Below, one piece after another: positions 32,197 to 39,170 of a DNA stretch of 47,515 bases (position 1 is the stretch's first letter; the number at the start of each line of letters is the position of its first letter). The notes under the pieces are model-generated. The model had not been told where the DNA came from. It saw only the letters and a list, made by a program, of their open reading frames with translations, and did not search any database. The DNA is from CAZRRV01 sp964406705 (lineage in GTDB: Bacteria; Bacillota; Clostridia; Oscillospirales; Acutalibacteraceae), in assembly GCA_964406705.1 (NCBI GenBank), contig CAYOSS010000004.1:1-47515 (forward strand), in the 5' to 3' direction. A program made the translations under genes and the position numbers.

Positions 32197-33603
32197 ATGA
32201 AGGAACCCTTAAAGTTAGCGCGCGTTTTAGCCCTGCTGCTCTGTATGGCGCTTGCCCTGACCGCGGCCGGCTGCGGCGGGGGAGGCGGCAAGAACGAGAC
32301 CCCGTCGGGGAGCAAGGGCGAGGAGAAGACCTACGACCTCGGCGGGAGGACCATTCACATCGCCTCTTGGGGAGACGGCACCCCTCAGGAGACGGATCCT
32401 CATTACGCCGAGAAGATGTCGAAGATCGAGGAAATCGAGAAGAAGTACAACTGCAAGCTTGATTTCTCCGCCGTGGCCGGAGCGGAGGACTATATGACCT
32501 ATATGCAGACGACGCTCAGCCTCGCGATGTCCGGCGAGAAGATAGCTGACGCGTTTGTGATGGACACCGACCGCGCCCTCTCGATGTTCGCGGCGAACGA
32601 CCTCATAGTCCCCATCGACGACTATATCGATTTCGCGGCGCTGGAGAAGGAAGGCTTCACAAAGGAGAACGAAGCCTGGGTGAAGGACGGCAAGCATTAC
32701 TTCATCACCGACTGGCTGGACGAGCCGGGGCATATGATCCTCTTCAATAAGAAGATAGTCTCCGACAACAACATCTCCCCCGAATCCCTCTACAAGCTCC
32801 AGAAGGACGGCGACTGGACTTGGGATAAGCTTTCCGAGTACGCGATTAAGTGCACCAAGGACACCAACAATGACGGCGTGAACGACACCTGGGGCTTCGG
32901 CGCGTACAGCGGGTCCCCCTACACCGCCGAGCCGTTCATCTACTCCAACGGTACTTCGCCGGTGAAGATTTCCGACGACTACAAGTACACCTACAACCTC
33001 GAGGACCCGGCTTGTATGGCGGCCATTGAGTTCGGGCATAAGCTCTGCTACGACGACAAGGTCTGCGACCTCTCCGTGAAGGACTGGGGATATTGGGAAG
33101 CTCTGTGGCTCCGCGGCAGAGTGGCGTTTTACGAGGCTCCCCGCTGGGAGTGGCAGCAGTGCTACGACGCCTTCAGCGAAGCGGGGCTTGAGTACGGGAT
33201 ACTCTTTGTCCCCAAGGGCCCCAACGCCAAGGATTATGTCGCGTCCAACTCCATTTACGCCGGCTACTGCATGCAGCCCATGGTCGAGGACAAGGAAGCC
33301 GTCGGCGCGGTGCTGACCGACTGGATGCGCTTTAGCAGAAGCCTTACCAATTTGGAGGATAAGTATCAGTCCTTAGTGTTCGACGACGAGAGTATGGAGA
33401 CCATCAAAATGTGCGAGGGGAGAGTCGTGTCCATTAAGGGCGGCGTTGTGGAGGAGTTCCGCAACAAGGTGCTTTGGAGCGACTGGGGGATTTTGTCCAA
33501 CACCCCGGCGCAGACCTTCGTCGCTCAGTGGAAGGCTCCGTCCCAGGCGCTGATGGATCAGATGAACTCCGGCAAGATTCCCGAAGTCTCCTCCGAGGGG
33601 TAG
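32197..33603 (+). CDS. Extracellular sugar-binding lipoprotein of an ABC transporter (paralog)
   Basis: This 468-residue solute-binding lipoprotein has lipobox TAAGC followed by a Gly-rich spacer. The mature part shares long blocks with 10932-12332 (YDLGGRT, WLDEPGHMILFNKKIVSD, TWDKLSEYAIKCTKDTNNDG, YWEALWLRGRVAFYEAPRW, VLWSDWGILSNTPAQTF), so the pair arose by duplication. Differences concentrate in the N-terminal lobe (residues ~75-150), which could change ligand choice. AAAGGAGG lies 9 bp before ATG 32197. It has no permease partner in its own operon. It probably binds an oligosaccharide released by the GH28-like and BNR enzymes encoded on either side. Confidence 0.88.
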   Translation: MKEPLKLARVLALLLCMALALTAAGCGGGGGKNETPSGSKGEEKTYDLGGRTIHIASWGDGTPQETDPHYAEKMSKIEEIEKKYNCKLDFSAVAGAEDYMTYMQTTLSLAMSGEKIADAFVMDTDRALSMFAANDLIVPIDDYIDFAALEKEGFTKENEAWVKDGKHYFITDWLDEPGHMILFNKKIVSDNNISPESLYKLQKDGDWTWDKLSEYAIKCTKDTNNDGVNDTWGFGAYSGSPYTAEPFIYSNGTSPVKISDDYKYTYNLEDPACMAAIEFGHKLCYDDKVCDLSVKDWGYWEALWLRGRVAFYEAPRWEWQQCYDAFSEAGLEYGILFVPKGPNAKDYVASNSIYAGYCMQPMVEDKEAVGAVLTDWMRFSRSLTNLEDKYQSLVFDDESMETIKMCEGRVVSIKGGVVEEFRNKVLWSDWGILSNTPAQTFVAQWKAPSQALMDQMNSGKIPEVSSEG

Positions 33604-33624
33604 CGCGGGGGAGACGATAGGCCG

Positions 33625-35118
33625 ATGAAGTATATAGTAAGAATTGTGGCCTGCCTTGCCGCGCTGTGTCTGCTCGTGGGGTGCGGCAAGGCGGGAAACG
33701 GCGGCGGCTCGTCCGTCACCTCGAGCAAGGAGGGGAATACCGTGAGCAAACCGGCGGGCGAGGCGAAGCCCGACTCCGTGGCGAAGGATTCCACCGACGG
33801 CAACGTCAGAGTCTACCCCGTGCCGGACGGGGCTCCCAAGTCGGCGGACTTTACCGTCACGGCTAACGGCGAGACGGTGGGGGTTTACTCCGCGCCGGTC
33901 AGCCTCGAATACTCCACCACGGACAGTTTCGGGTACTTCGACCTGCTGAAGGGCGCGGCGAACGTCACCGTGAAGCCGGCTTTCGGCTTCAGCTCCGTCG
34001 CGGTCCTGCCCGAGAGCGCCGGGGTGAAAACCGAAGTCAAGAACGGCGAGATCGGCTTTTCGCTCGACGCCCCGCGCGACCTTACCCTGGTGTTTGACGG
34101 CGACTACCACGGGAAGGTCCTGCAGGTATTCGTAAGCCCGCCCGAGACGGACGTCCCCAAGAGGGGCGACCCCGGGGTGATCTACGTCGCCCCCGGCTAC
34201 TACACCGGCAAAAGCTACAAGCTGATATCCGGCGACACCCTCTACATCGCGGGAGGCGCCTACATAGAGGGCGGCACGGTCTCGGCGGCGGGGTCCAACA
34301 TCCGCGTATGCGGCAGGGGAGTTCTGTCGCCCAACGAGCCGCAGGGTATGTATTTCGGCTCCTGCAGCAACTCGACGCTTGAGGGCATCATCCTCAACAA
34401 GAAGCAAAAGGGCTGGTCGGGCCAGGTGCAAAACTGCGACGGGATCACCGTCGACCGCTACCGCGTGGTAAGCCCCGTGTACTACTCCACGGACGGGCTC
34501 AACATCACCACCTCCAAGAACGTCACCTATAGGAACTGCTACTTCCGCACCGGGGACGACTGCGTTTCCATCAAGGGCGGGAACTTGGAGAAACCCTCCG
34601 ATAACCCGGTGGACAACGTCCTTTTGGAGAACTGCACTTTCTGGTCGGACGGCAACAACGCGGTGGCCATTGGCAGCGAGACCTACACCCCCTATATGCG
34701 CAACATCACCGTGCGCAACTGCGAGATCCTCTACGTGCACGACGACACCGACAACCGGGGCGCGCTTGCTATAATCTGCCTGCACGGGACGGATATATCC
34801 AACATCCTCTTCGAGAACATCAACATCGGCCCCTGCGGGCACCTGCTGTCCATTTTCTACACGGCTAAGATATTCGACATCCCCGGCGACCTCAGCCTGC
34901 CGGGCGAGATCCACGGGGTGACCTACCGCAACATCTCGCAGAAGGGCGGCTCCAACGTAAAGCAGATCCGCTTTACCGGGTTCGCGGGCTTCGGCAACGA
35001 CGCCAAGATGCTGAGCGATGTCACCGTGGAGAACGTCACCGTCGAGGGTAAGAAGGTCACGGCGGACTACGGGCACTTTATCACTAACGAGTACACGCGC
35101 AACATCGTGTACAAGTAA
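33625..35118 (+). CDS. GH28-like beta-helix lipoprotein (paralog)
   Basis: This 497-residue lipoprotein has lipobox LVGC and a Ser/Lys-rich spacer. An N-terminal beta-sandwich (~60-170) and a right-handed beta-helix (~180-490) follow. STDGLNIT and TGDDCVSIKGG give the TDG and DD acidic residues of GH28, and AVAIGSE matches the IGSE loop of rhamnogalacturonase/polygalacturonase relatives. It therefore looks more complete than its paralog 9383-10921. It should act on an acidic or deoxy-sugar polysaccharide at the outer face of the membrane. It lies 21 bp after the solute-binding protein gene, the reverse of the gene order in the first operon (there GH28 comes first). Confidence 0.8.
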   Translation: MKYIVRIVACLAALCLLVGCGKAGNGGGSSVTSSKEGNTVSKPAGEAKPDSVAKDSTDGNVRVYPVPDGAPKSADFTVTANGETVGVYSAPVSLEYSTTDSFGYFDLLKGAANVTVKPAFGFSSVAVLPESAGVKTEVKNGEIGFSLDAPRDLTLVFDGDYHGKVLQVFVSPPETDVPKRGDPGVIYVAPGYYTGKSYKLISGDTLYIAGGAYIEGGTVSAAGSNIRVCGRGVLSPNEPQGMYFGSCSNSTLEGIILNKKQKGWSGQVQNCDGITVDRYRVVSPVYYSTDGLNITTSKNVTYRNCYFRTGDDCVSIKGGNLEKPSDNPVDNVLLENCTFWSDGNNAVAIGSETYTPYMRNITVRNCEILYVHDDTDNRGALAIICLHGTDISNILFENINIGPCGHLLSIFYTAKIFDIPGDLSLPGEIHGVTYRNISQKGGSNVKQIRFTGFAGFGNDAKMLSDVTVENVTVEGKKVTADYGHFITNEYTRNIVYK

Positions 35119-35184
35119 CGGCAATACCGCCGGGAGCCGTAGGCGGTCACCCGGCGGCGTCGCTCAAAAGAAGGGAGAAGAAGT

Positions 35185-36783
35185 ATGAAGAAGTTTCGCA
35201 GATTTATCGGGATATTCACCTCGGCGGCGCTGATAGCCGCGCTGCTGCTGCCGATGTGCGCTCTCGGCGGCTCCGCGGCGGAGTTCAAGGGCTACACAGT
35301 CAAGACGCTGTACGACTTTGAGAGCACCACCGAGGAAGAGGCTCGGGGTCTTGTCGGCAAGAATACGACCGGGCTTGATTGGGCCAACCAGGACTTTACC
35401 CTTACTCCGAGCGTCCACTCCGGCTCGGCGGGGGACGGCAAGGTCAGCGGAGGAAGCAAAGCACTGAAAGTTACAGGCAGCGTGAAAGCCGACTGGCCGC
35501 CGACAACCTTTACATTGAAACTTAACGGCGCGGATCTGAAGGGAGCCGAAGCCTTGGTGTTCCACATCGCGGCGGACAAGCAAGGGGAGCCGGATCACAC
35601 TTCCTCTCACGTTTCTCTGGTAATAGGGGAGGACACCGTGGCATATCCTCTGGCGGGACAGCCTTCGACGGCTCTTAAAGTCTGGAACGGTGAAACATCA
35701 TTGTTTGAGAGCAAAGAGGTAGTAGAGAACGATGCGCATTTCGCGTACGCCGCGATTGACGATAAGGGCGCCTGGATCTACATCTCACTCAAGGCGGAGG
35801 ATTTGAAGTTTTCCGACGACAGCAAGAAGGACGGCTTCACAGCCGAAAGCGTCACGGGGCTGCGCGTAGGCGGGCAGCATTTCGGCGAGGATAACGCGTT
35901 CTACATCGACGATGTTTGCACTCTTGTTACCGCCGCCGAGCCCGAGCCCGAGCCCGAGCCGGAAACTCAGCTGCCGGCGCCCGCCGACAAGGCCGCCGTG
36001 AACTTCGGCGGCTACTCCGCGAAGCCGCTCTACGATTTTGAGAAATACACCGCCGCCGACGCGGCCAAAGCGGTTTCCGTGAACACTAAGGAGCTCGGTA
36101 ACGCGCAATATACCATTACGGGCGAGGTTTACAAATCAACCGGCAAAGATGACGGCAAGGTCGGAGCGGGGGATATTGCCCTGAAGGTCACCACCAAATA
36201 TAGTCAAGCTTGGCCGCTCTGTTCCGCTACACTCGCCGTGGACGGCGCGTCGCTCAAAGGCGCGGCCGGAATTGTCGTTCACTTGGCGGCGGATAAGTAC
36301 GATAGCTCCGAACACGGCGTTATGGTTCACTTGTTGACTAAGGATAACGCCGTATTCGGACCAGCCCCATCAGGAGAATCTTCAAAAGGGCTTAAGATTT
36401 GGAACGCCGATAGTTCAGCGTTTGAGGGCGTTCAGGTAGGGGATAATAAGATATCGTATCTTCCCGAAGGTAAACTTGACGACAAGGGCTCTTGGCTGTT
36501 CATTTCGCTTGATGCTAATAATTTGATAGCTCTCGGTGGCGCTAATAAAGATAACTATTCGGTGGAAAATATCACCGGGCTTCGCATCGCCGCCCAAAAT
36601 TTCCGGGACGGCAACGCCCTTTACATCGACGAGGTCTACGCGCTGACGCCCGCTTCCGGGACTTCCGGCGGGTCCTCGCCCGCGACCGGCGACACCGTGG
36701 CTTTCGCGGTGATAGCGGCGCTCTCGGCGACAGCGCTCGCGGTGCTGCTCATCACCGGCAGGCGGCACGCTGCCTCCAAGTAA
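35185..36783 (+). CDS. Wall-anchored protein with two LYDFES/YIDEVY modules and SPATG
   Basis: This 532-residue surface protein has a signal peptide (FTSAALIAALLLPMCALGG) and two ~220-residue modules (about 35-250 and 275-490), separated by a short Pro/Glu repeat (EPEPEPEPE). Each module opens with LYDFE, has a conserved SGGSKALKVT or GAGDIALKVT strand and TGLR(V/I)(G/A)(G/A)Q, and ends with (A/F)(F/L)YID(E/D)V. The same module occurs twice in the BNR protein. It is probably a carbohydrate-binding beta-sandwich (inference from the fold-like pattern and context). The C-terminus is SPATGDT, a hydrophobic helix and RRHAASK. AAGGGAG precedes ATG 35185. Last gene of the second surface operon. Confidence 0.8.
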   Translation: MKKFRRFIGIFTSAALIAALLLPMCALGGSAAEFKGYTVKTLYDFESTTEEEARGLVGKNTTGLDWANQDFTLTPSVHSGSAGDGKVSGGSKALKVTGSVKADWPPTTFTLKLNGADLKGAEALVFHIAADKQGEPDHTSSHVSLVIGEDTVAYPLAGQPSTALKVWNGETSLFESKEVVENDAHFAYAAIDDKGAWIYISLKAEDLKFSDDSKKDGFTAESVTGLRVGGQHFGEDNAFYIDDVCTLVTAAEPEPEPEPETQLPAPADKAAVNFGGYSAKPLYDFEKYTAADAAKAVSVNTKELGNAQYTITGEVYKSTGKDDGKVGAGDIALKVTTKYSQAWPLCSATLAVDGASLKGAAGIVVHLAADKYDSSEHGVMVHLLTKDNAVFGPAPSGESSKGLKIWNADSSAFEGVQVGDNKISYLPEGKLDDKGSWLFISLDANNLIALGGANKDNYSVENITGLRIAAQNFRDGNALYIDEVYALTPASGTSGGSSPATGDTVAFAVIAALSATALAVLLITGRRHAASK

Positions 36784-36813
36784 CCTTCGGCGACGGTAAC
36801 CGCGCCGAACGCT

Positions 36814-36854
36814 CCCCGGCTCTCTGGGCTTCCCGCTCACCGAGTCGGGGTTTT
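36814..36854 (+). terminator. Intrinsic terminator of the second surface operon
   Basis: CCCCGGCTC (36814-36822) pairs with GAGTCGGGG (36842-36850), followed by TTTT. The 19-base loop may form an inner hairpin. Confidence 0.65.
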
Positions 36855-36868
36855 CTCGCAAGTAGTAC

Positions 36869-36897
36869 TTGACACACAAAACGGCACGCGGTATAAT
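36869..36897 (+). promoter_or_regulatory. Consensus SigA promoter of the Y-family polymerase operon
   Basis: TTGACA (36869-36874), 17-bp spacer, TATAAT (36892-36897): a perfect match. Transcription should begin near 36904, leaving only about 20 bases of leader. No obvious SOS box overlaps it. Confidence 0.92.
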
Positions 36898-36922
36898 ATA
36901 AACAGCGAAGGGGGCGGGGGAA

Positions 36923-38431
36923 ACGGAGAGAAGCTACATCGCCATTGACTTAAAATCGTTCTACGCGTCGGTCGAGTGCCGGGAGCGGGGGCTCGACCCG
37001 TTGCGCGCCAACCTCCTTGTGGCGGACGAGACGCGCACGGACGGGACCATTTGCCTCGCCGTGTCCCCGTCGCTGAAGGCGCTGGGCCTGCCGGGGCGGC
37101 CCCGGCTGTTCGAGGCGCGCCGTAAGATAGCCGAGATCAACGCGGAGCGGCTCGCGAGGGCCCCGGGGCATACCTTTACAGGGAAATCCGCCGACGCGGA
37201 CGAGCTTGCCCGTCACCCGGAGTACGAGTTGGACTTTATTATAGCGCCGCCCAGAATGCAGTGCTATATTGATTATAGCACCCGCGTTTACGATGTTTAC
37301 CTGAAGTACGCCGCCCCCGAGGACATCATAGTCTACTCCATAGACGAGGTGTTCATCGACGTTACGGGCTACAGAGCTTTATATAAGAAGACCCCTCACG
37401 AGCTCGCTATGACTATCGTTCGGGACGTGCTCGCCACGACCGGGATCACCGCCACCGCCGGGATAGGTACCAACCTCTACTTAGCTAAGATTGCGATGGA
37501 CATTGTCGCGAAGAAGATGCCCGCCGACCGCGACGGGGTGCGTATAGCCGAGCTTGACGAGATCTCCTACCGCGAGAAGCTCTGGTCCCACCGCCCGCTG
37601 ACCGACTTCTGGAGGATAGGCCGCGGCACGGCTGCGCGGCTCGAGGCTAACGGGATGTTCACTTTGGGGGACGTCGCCCGGATGTCGCTCTCACAGTTCG
37701 GTGAAGACTTATTATACAGGCTTTTCGGCGTCAACGCGGAGCTAATTATAGACCACGCCTGGGGCTGGGAGCCCGTCACCGTCGCGGACGTGAAAGCCTA
37801 CCGCCCGAGGGCGGAGTCGTTAAGCTCCGGGCAGGTTCTCCCCCGACCCTACAGCTACTCCGACGCGCTCCTTGTCGCCCGCGAGATGGCGGACGGCCTC
37901 TCCTACGAGCTTGTGGCGAAGCGGCTTGTCACCTCTCAGGTGGTGCTGAACGTGGATTACGACGCCAAGAGCCTCGACGACCCCGCGAGGCTCGCCGCCT
38001 ACCACGGGGCGCTCGCGAGCGACCCTTACGGGCGGCCCGTCCCCGCCCACGCCCACGGGACGGCAAATTTGCCGCTCTTCACCAGCGCCGGCTCGCTCAT
38101 TGAAAAGGCTGTTGAGGAGCTTTTCGGGAGGGTGGTGGACCGCGGGCTGCTCGTCCGCCGGATTAACATCTCGACGGGACCTTTACGCCCCGAGGGGGAC
38201 GAGGGGGAGCCGTTCCGGGGCGAGCAGATGAGCCTTTTGGAGGAGCGGGAGGAGGAGACCCGGGCGCAGCGCGAGACGGAGCGGTCATTAAGACGGGAGC
38301 GCCGCCGGCAGGAGGCCGTGCTCTTAATTCGCCGCAAATACGGGAAGAACGCGGTAGTCCGGGGGATAGATTTCGACGACGCCGCCACCGCGAGGGAGAG
38401 GGCGGAGCAGATAGGAGGCCACAGGAAATGA
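36923..38431 (+). CDS. Y-family (UmuC/DinB-like) DNA polymerase lacking a standard start codon
   Basis: The protein (about 502 residues) reads ERSYIAIDLKSFYASVEC at its start, which holds the first metal-binding Asp. YSIDEVFIDVTGY holds the catalytic DE pair, TAGIGTNLYLAKIAMD follows, then a helix-hairpin-helix and the little-finger part. It performs translesion synthesis. In-frame codons before SYIAIDL contain no ATG, GTG or TTG. The best-placed candidate is ACG 36923, 2-7 bp after a GGGGG-rich site and where relatives have Met. The next canonical start (TTG 37001) would delete the catalytic N-terminus. The promoter just upstream is perfect, so the gene is probably meant to be expressed. The stop overlaps the next gene (ATGA). 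Confidence 0.8.
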   Translation, partial: TERSYIAIDLKSFYASVECRERGLDPLRANLLVADETRTDGTICLAVSPSLKALGLPGRPRLFEARRKIAEINAERLARAPGHTFTGKSADADELARHPEYELDFIIAPPRMQCYIDYSTRVYDVYLKYAAPEDIIVYSIDEVFIDVTGYRALYKKTPHELAMTIVRDVLATTGITATAGIGTNLYLAKIAMDIVAKKMPADRDGVRIAELDEISYREKLWSHRPLTDFWRIGRGTAARLEANGMFTLGDVARMSLSQFGEDLLYRLFGVNAELIIDHAWGWEPVTVADVKAYRPRAESLSSGQVLPRPYSYSDALLVAREMADGLSYELVAKRLVTSQVVLNVDYDAKSLDDPARLAAYHGALASDPYGRPVPAHAHGTANLPLFTSAGSLIEKAVEELFGRVVDRGLLVRRINISTGPLRPEGDEGEPFRGEQMSLLEEREEETRAQRETERSLRRERRRQEAVLLIRRKYGKNAVVRGIDFDDAATARERAEQIGGHRK

Positions 38432-38601
38432 TCGACGAGCGGTACCGGGATATGCTGTACCTCCCCCACAAGCAGTCTGCCACCCGCCCGCATATGCCGC
38501 TGCCGGAGCGCGCCGCCCAGTTCGCGGCGTTCCGCGCGCTCGACGGCTACGACGACGCCATTGCTGAGGAGACACAGAAGTCCGAAAACGAGGAGCTGTA
38601 G
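38428..38601 (+). CDS. Small YolD-like partner of the Y-family polymerase (short form)
   Basis: This 57-residue protein starts MIDERYRDMLYLPHKQ and contains RPHMPLPERAAQFAAFRAL and DGYDDAIAEET. This is the pattern of the small proteins (YolD-like group) usually encoded directly after UmuC-like polymerases in Clostridia. Relatives I know are about twice as long; here the gene stops just after DGYDDAIAEE. Its ATG overlaps the polymerase stop codon by 4 bp and has AGGAGG/ACAGGA upstream, so the two are co-translated. It may tune polymerase activity; the exact role is unknown. Confidence 0.7.
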   Translation: MIDERYRDMLYLPHKQSATRPHMPLPERAAQFAAFRALDGYDDAIAEETQKSENEEL

Positions 38602-38621
38602 GGGGCGGGAGCGGGTTTCTC

Positions 38622-38650
38622 TGTACATTCTCTGGTCTTCGTGTTATAAT
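38622..38650 (+). promoter_or_regulatory. SigA-type promoter of the GtrA-like gene
   Basis: TGTACA (38622-38627), 17-bp spacer and TATAAT (38645-38650). The start codon lies 28 bp downstream with AAAGGAGG between. Confidence 0.75.
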
Positions 38651-38677
38651 GCAACGTGGCAAAGGAGGGACACCGCC

Positions 38678-39097
38678 GTGAAACTGCTCGATAAGACCTT
38701 TCTAAAATTTCTGCTTGTAGGCGTGGCGAATACGCTTGTGGGCACAGCGGTTATGTTCGCGGCGTACAACTGGTTAGGGCTGTCATACTGGCTTTCCAGC
38801 GCGCTCAATTATATCGTGGGCAGCGTGCTGAGCTTTTTTCTAAACAAGAAGTTTACGTTCCACAGCGAGGAGCGTGGCATTGTTCCTGCGCTACGATTTG
38901 CGGTCGGCATCGCGGCGTGCTATCTTGTGTCATACGGCGCGGCGAAACCCTTAGTTCGGCTTATCCTGAAGAACGCTACCCCGCGCGTTAGGGAAAATAT
39001 AGCTATGGCGGCGGGAGCTGTCATATTTTTCGCGCTAAACTATCTTTGCCAGCGTTTCTTCACGTTTCGCAAGAAGAGCACCAAAAGCGGTCAATAA
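38678..39097 (+). CDS. GtrA-like membrane protein
   Basis: This 139-residue protein has four predicted helices: FLKFLLVGVANTLVGTAVMF, YWLSSALNYIVGSVLSFFLN, the ALRFAVGIAACYLVSYGA region and AAGAVIFFALNYLCQRFFTF. The NKKFTF and QRFFTF ends after helices 2 and 4 are characteristic of the GtrA family. GtrA proteins help move lipid-linked sugars across the membrane for surface glycan decoration. GTG 38678 is selected because AAAGGAGG lies 8 bp upstream; longer in-frame extensions run through the promoter. It stands alone, so its glycosyltransferase partner must be elsewhere. Confidence 0.88.
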   Translation: MKLLDKTFLKFLLVGVANTLVGTAVMFAAYNWLGLSYWLSSALNYIVGSVLSFFLNKKFTFHSEERGIVPALRFAVGIAACYLVSYGAAKPLVRLILKNATPRVRENIAMAAGAVIFFALNYLCQRFFTFRKKSTKSGQ

Positions 39098-39108
39098 AAC
39101 GCTGTGGC

Positions 39109-39136
39109 AAAAACCCGCCTTTTGAGGGCGGGTTTT
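39109..39136. terminator. Bidirectional intrinsic terminator
   Basis: AAAAACCCGCC, a TTTTGA loop and GGGCGGGTTTT form a strong hairpin with A/T tracts on both sides. It lies between the GtrA-like gene and the convergent transporter gene and can serve both. Confidence 0.88.
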
Positions 39137-39170
39137 GTGTTCACTTGAGATTTCGCGTTGAAGTGAGGCT

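Noticed and set aside
33373..35124. Long minus-strand open frame over the GH28-like and solute-binding genes
   Set aside because: It is antisense to genes with clear motifs and has no recognisable domain; long antisense frames are common in GC-rich coding DNA. The same holds for 15230-16579, 12537-13844 and 11091-11993 (minus) and 39342-40541 (plus).
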